Assembly (NCBI RefSeq): GCF_900231165.1
Contig: NZ_LT960614.1
Span: 2,788,550-2,852,549 of the forward strand
Source of the DNA: Hartmannibacter diazotrophicus
GTDB taxonomy: Bacteria > Pseudomonadota > Alphaproteobacteria > Rhizobiales > Pleomorphomonadaceae
Direction of reading: 5' to 3'
Length of the DNA stretch: 64,000 nucleotides
The stretch's first letter is position 1; each line of letters begins with the position of its first letter. This document shows, in pieces, positions 1-7,357 of this stretch. The translations under genes were made by a program, and so were the position numbers. Under the pieces are notes generated by a model. It had not been told where the DNA came from. It did no database searches and saw only the letters and a list, made by a program, of their open reading frames with translations.

Positions 1-40
1 AAGATGTTTGGGGGCTTCGTCTCGCGGCCTGATAAGAATC

Positions 41-439
41 TTATCTTGGCAGGCGCCAATCTTTTCGGTTTTCCATCGCATCGTTGCCGAGCCCCAGACC
101 TTTGCCCGCGTGCGTCTCACCGGTCGATCCGCCAAGATCGAAGCCGGGCCGGTCAAAGTCTTCAGAAGTCGGCGTCGGCGCTGACTTTTTTGTCTTGGGC
201 GATGGCTCCTTCAGCGTTTCGGCAACTGGCTCGATACCGCCTTTGACGCCAGAATCGCCAGCTGGTCTACGATTGGCCGGGTTGTCCTTGTATTCATCAA
301 CCTGGACACCTTTACCGTCCAGGCTTTGCCCAGGCAGTCTTTGCGCCTTGTCGCGATTGCTGAGAATGTCGTTCTTCCTCACCTTTTCATCGTCGAATTC
401 AGTTGTCGCGCCGGTACCACTGCTTTGTCCTGCTGACAT
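41..439 (-). CDS. small hydrophilic hypothetical protein (132 aa)
   Basis: I do not recognise a family. The 132-aa product is almost entirely polar, rich in Gly, Asp, Lys, Ser and Pro, with no membrane segment or signal peptide, so it is probably an intrinsically disordered cytoplasmic protein. The ATG at 439 is preceded by GGAG about 9 bases upstream. The strongest support is a perfect EcfG-type promoter on the same strand at 490..514, about 50 bases upstream, which suggests induction in the general stress response. A longer open frame on the opposite strand overlaps it but has no matching signals. Function is unknown; hydrophilic disordered proteins are common among stress-regulon members, which is inference here. 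Confidence 0.6.
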   Translation of the reverse strand: MSAGQSSGTGATTEFDDEKVRKNDILSNRDKAQRLPGQSLDGKGVQVDEYKDNPANRRPAGDSGVKGGIEPVAETLKEPSPKTKKSAPTPTSEDFDRPGFDLGGSTGETHAGKGLGLGNDAMENRKDWRLPR

Positions 440-489
440 CTTACCTACTCCGAATAGCTCCGCATGGATTGCGGTGCTTAACAGAGGTA

Positions 490-514
490 AACGCTCAACT
501 TCGACGAAGGTTCC
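490..514 (-). promoter_or_regulatory. EcfG (general stress sigma) promoter
   Basis: Read on the minus strand this is GGAAC, 16 bases, CGTT, an exact match to the alphaproteobacterial EcfG consensus GGAAC-N16/17-CGTT. It faces the 132-aa hydrophilic protein, with the -10 element about 50 bases from the start codon. The sigma factor itself is encoded at 9630..10193. Confidence 0.75.
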
Positions 515-542
515 GATATCGCGCGCACTGCAAACGGCCGGT

Positions 543-560
543 CATCGCGATATCGCGATG
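543..560. repeat. 18-bp perfect palindrome
   Basis: The sequence CATCGCGATATCGCGATG reads the same on both strands. It lies about 30 bases upstream of the EcfG-type promoter of the 132-aa protein. It could be an operator for a dimeric regulator, or chance in GC-rich DNA. Confidence 0.4.
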
Positions 561-811
561 GCTATTACCCCCCGATTGCGCCGAGTGGAGTTGGAGCTTC
601 GCAGGGTACGGGTCCCAATTATCGGCATGAAAAGCACACCCTTTCACAAACGGGAGAGTGTCCATCAAACTGCGGGAAATCCGGATGACGAGGCGCTGGA
701 ATGGGTGCGCAACGCACGTTCCGCCAGACGTTTGACATGCTTGCGGAAACGATCACTGGTTCCAGCGAAGAACTTTTCGCCTGGAATGATTCTGCGCTCA
801 CTTTGAAAAAC

Positions 812-886
812 TGGCTCCCCGGGCAGGATTCGAACCTGCGACAACTCGATTAACAGTCGAGGGCTCTACCGCTGAGCTACCGAGGA
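812..886 (-). tRNA. tRNA-Asn (GTT)
   Basis: Read on the minus strand the 75-base gene starts TCCTCGG and ends CCGGGGA-G-CCA, giving a seven-pair acceptor stem with CCA encoded. The anticodon loop CTGTTAA gives anticodon GTT, and the T loop has the usual GGTTCGAATCC. Confidence 0.97.
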
Positions 887-1048
887 ATGCCGTGGGCGAG
901 CGTATAGCAACGGGACGAACGCTTGCCAAGCCCCTTTGAAGTAGAATTTCAGGCCACCGGAACCCTGGCCGTGAAACGGCCTTATGATCATGGCGTTTAG
1001 GGCCTGAGACCACTGTCGGCCCTGACCCGGCGAAGTGAAAGAACCAAC

Positions 1049-1312
1049 GTGAGAAAGACCATCCGCATAGCCGGACGACGCATCGCCCTGCCCCATTCCC
1101 CCTTGCTGCGGCGGGGCCTCGGTGCTGCGATGATTGCCGGCGGGGCGCTCGGCTTCCTGCCCGTCCTGGGCTTCTGGATGATTCCCGTCGGGCTGGCGAT
1201 CCTCTCGATCGATTCACCGAGGGCGCGACGGATGCGGCGCCGGCTGGAGGTTGGCGTGGTCCGGCGCTACCGCCGTTTCCAGGCCGGACGCGAACGCGAT
1301 CGCAAGCAGTGA
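1049..1312 (+). CDS. small membrane protein, PGPGW-like
   Basis: This 87-aa protein starts at GTG. It has a basic N terminus (about 20 residues), one or two closely spaced hydrophobic segments around residues 24-54 with the motif LGFLPVLGFWMIPVGLAIL, then a strongly Arg-rich tail. The pattern matches short inner-membrane proteins of the PGPGW type, common in alphaproteobacteria and of unknown function. It stands alone between tRNA-Asn and tRNA-Cys. An EcfG-like sequence at 959 (GGAAC-N16-CCTT) has a mismatch in the -10 and is not counted. Family assignment is from pattern memory. Confidence 0.65.
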   Translation: MRKTIRIAGRRIALPHSPLLRRGLGAAMIAGGALGFLPVLGFWMIPVGLAILSIDSPRARRMRRRLEVGVVRRYRRFQAGRERDRKQ

Positions 1313-1529
1313 CCGGGTGCGACCTGCCCGCCCGGCCTCGAACACGGCCCGATTGCAGCGCCGGCAACCCATCGCTGCACGAAAGTCGCCTGGCACGAAC
1401 GAAGTTCAGGAAATCTAAAACAGTTTGGGGCAACATCACGGTCGCCTGATCTTGGGTGTTGAGCGAGGGAATGCACTCTGCTATTGGATGCGCGCCGCTC
1501 GCAGCAACGTCTTCGGCGGACATGAATGG

Positions 1530-1603
1530 GGCCACGTGGCGGAGTGGTTACGCAGCGGATTGCAAATCCGTCTACGGGGGTTCGATTCCCTCCGTGGCCT
1601 CCA
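1530..1603 (+). tRNA. tRNA-Cys (GCA)
   Basis: The 74-base gene starts GGCCACG and ends CGTGGCC-T-CCA with CCA encoded. The anticodon loop TTGCAAA gives GCA, and the T arm is GGGGGTTCGATTCCC. Acceptor, anticodon and T stems all pair. Confidence 0.97.
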
Positions 1604-1658
1604 TTTCCTTCTTCAAAATATCCCTGTCCCCCGGTGGCAATGTGCCGTGGCCGGCGCG

Positions 1659-1683
1659 GGAACTTTCCTCGAAAATCCGCGTT
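1659..1683 (+). promoter_or_regulatory. EcfG (general stress sigma) promoter
   Basis: GGAAC at 1659, 16 bases, then CGTT at 1680 is an exact EcfG-type promoter. It points at the DUF883-DUF1469 gene pair, whose first start is about 200 bases downstream, implying a long leader. Both protein families occur repeatedly in general stress regulons. Confidence 0.75.
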
Positions 1684-1884
1684 CTCAATTCAAGGTCATC
1701 GTGGCGGCGTCGCGACCATGTCGCAGCCTGGGCAGTTGGGCAGTTCCCCAATTCCAGGCGAAAGCGCCGGATGCGTTGAATCAATGACACCCGTGAGCAT
1801 TCGCGGTGAAGATGCGCGCCACCGACATCAAATGGTCTGGTGACGCCAACCGGCATCATTTCAATGACGGAAAAGGAGAACGGG

Positions 1885-2220
1885 ATGGCCACGACCACAC
1901 AGCAGACCGGAAAGAACGGAACCGCGGCTGCCAGCGCCGAGGATATCGAGGCGCAGATCACCCAGCTTCGCGAGGATATTGCCGCACTGACCCGTTCGGT
2001 CGGGAATTTCGGTGCCGCCAAGGCCGATGGATACAAGGCGAAGGTCAACTCGGCCGCAAGCGACGCCATGGCCGCCTCGCAGACGGCGGTCAATGCCCTT
2101 CGTGCGGAACTCGAAGGCGCGGAGAAAACCGTGATCGACCAGGTGCGCGCCAAGCCGCTCCAGGCCATCGGCATAGCGGCCGCCGCCGGTTTCCTGCTCG
2201 CCGTCCTGTCGCGGCGGTGA
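1885..2220 (+). CDS. DUF883 / ElaB-YqjD family membrane protein
   Basis: This 111-aa protein starts at ATG 1885, chosen because AAGGAG lies seven bases upstream; an in-frame ATG at 1840 has no such site. It has an Ala/Glu/Gln-rich amphipathic helical body with heptad-like spacing, then a C-terminal hydrophobic segment (AIGIAAAAGFLLAVLSRR) ending in arginines. This is the layout of the ElaB/YqjD/DUF883 family, whose E. coli members are C-tail-anchored inner-membrane proteins that bind ribosomes in stationary phase. It shares a transcription unit with the DUF1469 gene four bases downstream, behind the EcfG-type promoter at 1659, so stress induction is likely. Confidence 0.85.
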   Translation: MATTTQQTGKNGTAAASAEDIEAQITQLREDIAALTRSVGNFGAAKADGYKAKVNSAASDAMAASQTAVNALRAELEGAEKTVIDQVRAKPLQAIGIAAAAGFLLAVLSRR

Positions 2221-2224
2221 ACCG

Positions 2225-2674
2225 GTGATATCGCGATTGGTACCGCTTGTTGCCGCGCTTCTGACAACGGACGTGGGCGCGGTCAAACGCCGGGTCGAGC
2301 GCAAGACGGTGGTCTATGCGCTCGTCGCGGTGCTGCTGCTCACCGCCTATGCTGCCGCGGTGACGGGCGGCGCTATCCTGCTGGCCGCGGACTATGGCGC
2401 AGTGGCCGCCGCCTTTCTGGTGGCGATCGCCGCGCTGGTCCTAGCCATGCTGCTGATCGCGGTCAACATGATGATCGATCGCCGCGACCGCAGGCTAATG
2501 CTTCAGAGGCAGGCCCAGGCGCAGCCGATTCTCGCCAGCGCGATGGCTTCACTCCTGCCGTCCGTGATGAAGTCGCCGCTTCTCAGCATCGTCGTCTTCG
2601 TCGGCGCGGCGGCCTTCTTCATGGCCAACAGCAGCTCCGGCAAGGACGGCGACAGCGGCGACGGCCAGGCCTGA
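2225..2674 (+). CDS. DUF1469 / holin-like membrane protein
   Basis: This 149-aa protein starts at GTG, four bases after the DUF883 stop. Residues about 31-55 and 57-83 form a pair of membrane helices, followed by a charged loop (DRRDRR), and a third hydrophobic stretch lies near residues 118-136. The tail is Gly/Asp/Ser-rich. It resembles the DUF1469 / 'phage holin family' proteins that commonly follow DUF883 genes in alphaproteobacteria; these are envelope proteins, not phage holins. Co-transcription from the EcfG-type promoter at 1659 is inferred from spacing. Confidence 0.75.
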   Translation: MISRLVPLVAALLTTDVGAVKRRVERKTVVYALVAVLLLTAYAAAVTGGAILLAADYGAVAAAFLVAIAALVLAMLLIAVNMMIDRRDRRLMLQRQAQAQPILASAMASLLPSVMKSPLLSIVVFVGAAAFFMANSSSGKDGDSGDGQA

Positions 2675-2698
2675 GGACATAGACGCCGGGGCTTCCTG

Positions 2699-3757
2699 CT
2701 ACAGCGGGAATTCCACGACGACATGAGTTCCGACATCCACCGGCTCGCGGCCGACGGTGGCTTGCATGTTCACCGCCATCGCATCGACGATCTTGCTGCC
2801 GATGCCGGTGCCCCGCACGACGGTCTGCTCCGTATACCCGATACCGTCGTCTTCGACAGAGACCCTTGCCCTCTGGTCGTCGACGGCCGATAGCCGGACA
2901 CGGATATCGCCGTCCTCGCCCTCGCGATAGGCATACTTGAACGCATTCGTCACCAGTTCGGAGACGATCACGCCGAGCGAGACGGCCTTGTCGGTCGAAA
3001 TGGAAAGGCCGCCGGGCAGATAGACGATCGGATGGGACTTGTGCTGGCCTTCCAGTGAGGCCTGCAACTCGCCGAGAAGATTCTTCAGATAGTCGTCAAG
3101 CTCGACGGAGCCCACGTTGCCCGAGGTATAGAGCCGGCGATGCACGCCGCCGACGGCCGAAATGCGCGCCTGGGTCTCGCGCAGCGCCTCGACCGCGCCG
3201 GGGTCCTTCAGTGTCGCGGCCTGCATGCGCACCATCGCCGCCACCAGCCCCAGGCTGTTGGCTACCCGGTGATTGACCTCGCGCAGCAGGATTTCCGCCC
3301 GGTCGCGGGCCTCGCGGATCGCCCGCTCGTTTTCCCGCTGCATACGCCTCAGCCGGGCCCGCTCGACCGATTGGGAGATCGCCGCGTCGAGAAGATCATA
3401 AAAATCCTCCGAAAGATCCTTGATCACATAGTCGTCCGCGCCAGACTTGAGGGCGAGGACCGCGACCCGCACATCCGAATGACCCGTGACATAAATGACC
3501 GGCGGGCGTTCCGACCTCGGGCCGAGACGCTGAAGAATATCGAAGCCGGTCTCGCCGGGCATCTCGTGATCGAGCGCGATCACATCGAAGATCGCATCGC
3601 CGAGAAGGGCCAGACCTTCGTCGCCGCTGACCGCATGCACGACCGACCGCCCCCGGCGTTGCAAGGTCTTTTCGACCAGCCGTCCGAAGGCACTGTCATC
3701 GTCGATATAGAGAACACGGACCGTCTCCGGGGCGTCATCCCCGCCGTTCTGCTCCAC
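2699..3757 (-). CDS. receiver-HisKA_2 histidine kinase
   Basis: This 352-aa protein is a response regulator fused in front of a kinase. Residues about 13-130 form a CheY-like receiver with the acidic pair in IDDD and phospho-acceptor D63 (ALDHEMPG). A linking helix leads to a HisKA_2-type dimerisation domain with H163 in LREVNHRVANSL, then an HATPase domain (SELVTNAFKYAY, EDDGIGY, GTGIGSKIV). Kinases of this subfamily often phosphorylate PhyR or single-domain regulators. It is the last gene of a three-gene unit, two bases after the CheY-like gene. It has no membrane segment, so it should be cytoplasmic and phosphorylated through its receiver. Confidence 0.9.
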   Translation of the reverse strand: MEQNGGDDAPETVRVLYIDDDSAFGRLVEKTLQRRGRSVVHAVSGDEGLALLGDAIFDVIALDHEMPGETGFDILQRLGPRSERPPVIYVTGHSDVRVAVLALKSGADDYVIKDLSEDFYDLLDAAISQSVERARLRRMQRENERAIREARDRAEILLREVNHRVANSLGLVAAMVRMQAATLKDPGAVEALRETQARISAVGGVHRRLYTSGNVGSVELDDYLKNLLGELQASLEGQHKSHPIVYLPGGLSISTDKAVSLGVIVSELVTNAFKYAYREGEDGDIRVRLSAVDDQRARVSVEDDGIGYTEQTVVRGTGIGSKIVDAMAVNMQATVGREPVDVGTHVVVEFPL

Positions 3758-3759
3758 GG

Positions 3760-4206
3760 TTACTCCACCTCCGGCAACTTGATCACGGAGAGGAACAGGC
3801 CGAGTTGCCGAATGGCGTTGGCGAAACTCTCGTAGTTGAGCGGCTTTGTGATGTAGACGTTGGCGCCGAGATCGTAGCAGCGTTCGATTTCGCGCTGGTC
3901 ATCGGTCGTGGTCAGCACGATGACCGGCGAGCGGCGGGTGTGCTCGTTGCTTTTCAGGCGTTCCAGGATCACGATCCCGGTCATATCCGGCAGGTTGAGG
4001 TCGAGCAGCACCAGACAGGACGTGCCGACGATGGTGCGTCCGCTGCCATCCGGGCCGAAGAGGTAGCTCATTGCATCCGTGCCGTTCTTGAACGCAACGA
4101 TTTCGTTGTTGACGCCGGCTCGCCGGATGTTCTTCTCGATTAGCCGGGCATGCCCTTCATCGTCTTCCACCATGACGATGGTGACCGGCGTTGGAATCCT
4201 GTTCAA
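3760..4206 (-). CDS. CheY-like single-domain response regulator
   Basis: This 148-aa protein is a lone receiver domain with acidic residues in VEDDEGH, phospho-acceptor D69 in LLDLNLPD, Thr in VLTTTDD and Lys in ITKPLN. The insertion after helix 2 (GPDGSGRTIV) is typical of Rcp1-type regulators paired with phytochrome-like or CHASE3 kinases. Its ATG overlaps the stop of the upstream CHASE3 kinase by four bases, and the receiver-kinase gene follows two bases later, so it probably shuttles phosphate between the two kinases. There is no output domain. Confidence 0.92.
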   Translation of the reverse strand: MNRIPTPVTIVMVEDDEGHARLIEKNIRRAGVNNEIVAFKNGTDAMSYLFGPDGSGRTIVGTSCLVLLDLNLPDMTGIVILERLKSNEHTRRSPVIVLTTTDDQREIERCYDLGANVYITKPLNYESFANAIRQLGLFLSVIKLPEVE

Positions 4207-5780
4207 CCGTTCTGCTCCTGTGTCTCCGGACGGAGGCGGCGTGCAATCTCTATTTTGAACTTAGTACCGCTACGCCCGTCGGAATCCAGAGAAATATCAC
4301 CACCGAGACGACGGACGAGCGAGCGCACGTGCGCAAGGCCGATCCCTTCGCCCGGTTTGTTCTGAACGCCCGAGCGGCGGAAAAGTTCGAAGACCCGCTC
4401 CCGGTCGTCGGGCGAGATGCCGCGCCCATTGTCCTCGACTTCGAAAAACGCTCGCGTCCCCCTGGCAAAGCCACGGACGACGATCTGGCCCGGCCGAGAA
4501 TCGTCGAGGTATTTGAGCGCATTGTCGAGAAGATTGGCAAAAATCTGCTGCAAGGCCAACCGGTCGGAAATGACGTCCGGCAGCTTGCCCTCGACCCTGA
4601 TTTCCGCCCCGATTTCGCTGAGCTGGTGACTGATCGTCAGGATGCATTCCCCCACCAGATCGCCCATGGCGATCGCCTCCGGCTTGAGCTGCCGCCGGCC
4701 GAGGCGCGACAGTTTCAGGATCTCGTTGATCAGGCTGTCCATGCGCGTCATCGACGCCCGGATGAACCCGATCGCTTCCGGCAGGTCCTCATCGATGGCA
4801 AGCTGGAGATCGGGGCCGACCGGATCGCTCGTGTCGACCGGATGGCGCTCGATATACTCGCGGATGACGCCGGACGCCGTCTCGATCTCGCCGGTAAAGC
4901 CCATGATGTTGACCAGCGGCGCCCTCAGATCGTGGCTGACGATATAGGCATAGCGCTGGACCTCGTCATTGGCCCGCCGCAGATCCTTCGTTTTCTCGTC
5001 GACCCGGAGCTCCAGCTCGGTGTTGAAGGTTTCAAGCGCGGTATTGGCATCCGCGACGGCTCGTCGTGCCCCTTCCAGCTCGCGCGTGTGTCGCAGGACA
5101 AGCATCAGCGAGCCGCTGAGAAGGATCAGCAACATGATCGCGCCCGAAATCGTCAGGAGAATGAGCACCTCGATGCTCCGCCCCATGGCATAGGCTCTGG
5201 CGGTATGGAAGGTGGCGACGCGCACGCGGAACTGTTCCACCCAGTCGCGCGACCGCTCCATCAGCTTCTGCCCGACGTCGGTATTGAGAACGGACATTGC
5301 CTCGTCGAAGCGTCCCGATTGAGCAAGATCGAGCGTCCTGTCGAGTTCGCCGAATTTCTTTTCCGCGATGATGTTGAGCTCGCCGACATTGGGAATGCCG
5401 GAATCGTCGGGCAGGAGGCCCACTTCGGCGGAAAGTGCCTTGTAGACCGACTGATAGCGCGCCTTGGCGTCCTTGTAGGGTTCCAGATAGGAGGCTTCGC
5501 GCGTCAGGAGGTAGCCCCGCTGGCCCGTCTCGGCATCCACCAGAATTGTCAGCAGCACCTGAACCTGGCGGCTGATCTCGTCAGCCAGAAAGGCGTCCTT
5601 GGCCAGTTTCTGGGTCCGGTCGGTATAGTAGAACGTGGCAATGACAATGGCCGTCAGAACCGCGCCGGCAACCAGCATTGCCGACGACACCACACGCAGG
5701 AAACGCTTGTCGATCGTTTTCAAATTCTCGGTTCCACTCTCATCCGGCTCGCCGAGGTCCGGATCGCCAGCCTCCGTCAT
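4203..5780 (-). CDS. CHASE3-domain sensor histidine kinase
   Basis: Starting at the ATG at 5780 this is a 525-aa inner-membrane kinase; a longer frame to 5951 overlaps the end of the upstream transporter gene and adds a Cys/Arg-rich N terminus of unlikely origin. Order: membrane helix about 27-51; periplasmic CHASE3 domain with the typical ETGQRGYLLT motif; second helix about 202-230; coiled coil; HisKA with H283 in VSHDLRAPL; HATPase with LLDNALKYL, EDNGRGIS and GEGIGLAHVRSL. CHASE3 ligands are generally unknown. It is the first gene of the cassette with the CheY-like regulator and the receiver-kinase. Confidence 0.92.
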   Translation of the reverse strand: MTEAGDPDLGEPDESGTENLKTIDKRFLRVVSSAMLVAGAVLTAIVIATFYYTDRTQKLAKDAFLADEISRQVQVLLTILVDAETGQRGYLLTREASYLEPYKDAKARYQSVYKALSAEVGLLPDDSGIPNVGELNIIAEKKFGELDRTLDLAQSGRFDEAMSVLNTDVGQKLMERSRDWVEQFRVRVATFHTARAYAMGRSIEVLILLTISGAIMLLILLSGSLMLVLRHTRELEGARRAVADANTALETFNTELELRVDEKTKDLRRANDEVQRYAYIVSHDLRAPLVNIMGFTGEIETASGVIREYIERHPVDTSDPVGPDLQLAIDEDLPEAIGFIRASMTRMDSLINEILKLSRLGRRQLKPEAIAMGDLVGECILTISHQLSEIGAEIRVEGKLPDVISDRLALQQIFANLLDNALKYLDDSRPGQIVVRGFARGTRAFFEVEDNGRGISPDDRERVFELFRRSGVQNKPGEGIGLAHVRSLVRRLGGDISLDSDGRSGTKFKIEIARRLRPETQEQNG

Positions 5781-5847
5781 GTCTTGTCGCTGCCGGCAAG
5801 GCGAACAATTGCAGGCACTTCGCGCCAACTCAAGGGCTTGCGGGGCA

Positions 5848-7020
5848 TCATGGCAGACCCGTTGGAGCGATCTGGAGCTGCTGTCCGGTTGCAGAGGCCT
5901 GCGATGGCCGCCCTTCCCCGTTTCGCGGCAGCGAGTGCTGCAGGATGACATGCAGGATCAGCAGCGAGGGAATCGCCACGAAACCGCCAAGCGGCCCCCA
6001 GAGCCAGAGCCAGAACACGATCGACAGGAAGATCATGAACGGATTGATCGTCATGGTCAGGCCGAGGACATGGGGCGTGACGAACTGCGTCTCGATAAAG
6101 TGCAGACCGAGATAGACGGCCGCCGGCAGCAGCGGCGCCGCGGCAAGCTCGGGCGAGACAAGGCCGACCCCGATCAGCACGACCGCCATGACGGCCGGGC
6201 CGAGGTAGAAGATGTAGTTCAGGATACCGGCCAGAAGCCCCCAGAGCAGCGGCGCCGGCACGCCCAGGAGCCACATCGCAGCCGCCGTCGCGGCGCCGAG
6301 GCCGATGTTGATCACCGTGATCGAGAGCAGGTAGCGCGAGACGAGAAACTCGACATCGCGGAAGATGCGCGCCACCCGCCAGCGCACCCGGCGGGAGAAA
6401 CAGAGCGACAGGACAGCCGTGCGGAACCGCGAGCGCGTCGCGAGATAGAAATAGAGGCCGGCGACGAAGATCAGCGCTTGCGACAGGATCGCCGGCGCGG
6501 CCGTGGCAACCGTCGTCACCGCCGTGGAGTCCTCGACCTTGACGGCGAGCACCTTCGAGCTTCCGACGATTTCCTGAATCTGCTGCTGCAGCCCCGACAA
6601 GGAGCTGAAAAGGCTCTTCCACGAGGCGAGATACACCTGCAGGCGCGTCCAGGCATCGGGCAACCGGTCGACCCATTCCGACAACGGAACGGCAAAGCCG
6701 GTGGCGACGACCGTGACGAGGCCAATCAGGAGCAGAACGACGACAAGGGCGGACAACCACGTCGGAACGCCAAACCGTTCCAGCCGGTCGGCGATCGGAC
6801 CGAGCATCAGCCCGAAGACGATGGCGAGAAAGATCGGCGCCAGGATCATCTTTGCCAGGCTGAGGGCAATGACCACGACCACCAGCCCGACGACCGCATT
6901 GGAAAACCGCGAGGCATAGACCGAGGCTGCGTCGAGGTTGGATCGCGGCGCCAGCCGAAGCGCGGGCATCCGAAGCGCGCGCGACGACCAGTCGGCCTTT
7001 GCCGTCACGGGTCGGTTCAT
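5848..7020 (-). CDS. AI-2E family transporter (PerM/TqsA-like)
   Basis: This 390-aa polytopic membrane protein has paired hydrophobic segments near residues 40-90, a central segment and a C-terminal cluster of about four helices. It carries the family-type motif GxxxGILNYIFYLGP and the C-terminal ITPHVLGLTMTINPF-like stretch (here VTPHVLGL). The AI-2E family exports small molecules or ions; substrates differ and autoinducer-2 cannot be assumed. Its ATG overlaps the stop of a 48-codon membrane peptide gene by one base, so translation is likely coupled. Both lie behind a perfect EcfG-type promoter at 7224, pointing to stress induction. Confidence 0.88.
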   Translation of the reverse strand: MNRPVTAKADWSSRALRMPALRLAPRSNLDAASVYASRFSNAVVGLVVVVIALSLAKMILAPIFLAIVFGLMLGPIADRLERFGVPTWLSALVVVLLLIGLVTVVATGFAVPLSEWVDRLPDAWTRLQVYLASWKSLFSSLSGLQQQIQEIVGSSKVLAVKVEDSTAVTTVATAAPAILSQALIFVAGLYFYLATRSRFRTAVLSLCFSRRVRWRVARIFRDVEFLVSRYLLSITVINIGLGAATAAAMWLLGVPAPLLWGLLAGILNYIFYLGPAVMAVVLIGVGLVSPELAAAPLLPAAVYLGLHFIETQFVTPHVLGLTMTINPFMIFLSIVFWLWLWGPLGGFVAIPSLLILHVILQHSLPRNGEGRPSQASATGQQLQIAPTGLP

Positions 7021-7166
7021 CAGTTCTGCTCGATGGAAACGCCGTCGCGCCCGACGGAAATCGAGACGCCATCGGGCTGCTTGTTATCGCGGTAGACCTG
7101 ATATCCGAGGGCACCGATGCCAAGAGCCAAGCAGACGATAACACCCAACAGGATCTGGCGGTTCAT
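7020..7166 (-). CDS. 48-aa single-span membrane protein
   Basis: This short gene starts at ATG 7166 with a strong GGGGGAG site seven bases upstream and stops in a TGATG overlap with the AI-2E transporter gene. The protein has one N-terminal hydrophobic helix (ILLGVIVCLALGIGALGY), then a polar tail rich in Val, Ser, Gly and Asp (DGVSISVGRDGVSIEQN). Short proteins of this shape occur in related bacteria with no known function. It may be a transporter subunit or regulator. The EcfG-type promoter at 7224..7248 lies about 58 bases upstream. Confidence 0.8.
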   Translation of the reverse strand: MNRQILLGVIVCLALGIGALGYQVYRDNKQPDGVSISVGRDGVSIEQN

Positions 7167-7223
7167 GCTTTGCTCCCCCTCTTTCATCGCGGTCTATGAC
7201 CGCCGTTCAGAATATGGGACATC

Positions 7224-7248
7224 AACGCCGGCCCGGCCGACCGGTTCC
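7224..7248 (-). promoter_or_regulatory. EcfG (general stress sigma) promoter
   Basis: On the minus strand this reads GGAAC, 16 bases, CGTT, an exact EcfG-type promoter. It faces the small-membrane-protein / AI-2E transporter operon. Confidence 0.75.
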
Positions 7249-7357
7249 ACGATCGGATGAACAATCATCCGATCCGGCGAGCGCATGTGAGCGCCAGTGG
7301 GTCGTATTCTGGATTGCCGATGGCTGTCACGCGCGGAGCGGGCCGAGGAATGGGCTG

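Larger units (their letters stand above)
440..811. other. intergenic region
   Basis: This stretch has no convincing gene. It holds the EcfG-type promoter at 490..514 and an 18-bp perfect palindrome at 543..560. Open frames crossing it on both strands have unnatural composition. Confidence 0.5.

Noticed and set aside
959-983. EcfG-like GGAAC-N16-CCTT upstream of the PGPGW-like gene
   Set aside because: The -10 element has CCTT, losing the invariant G of cGTT; the match also falls in a short hairpin (GGCCGT-GAA-ACGGCC).
4191-5948. 585-codon frame on the plus strand
   Set aside because: It is antisense to the CHASE3 kinase gene, whose domains and motifs are clear; its composition is Arg/Asp/His-rich as expected of a shadow frame.
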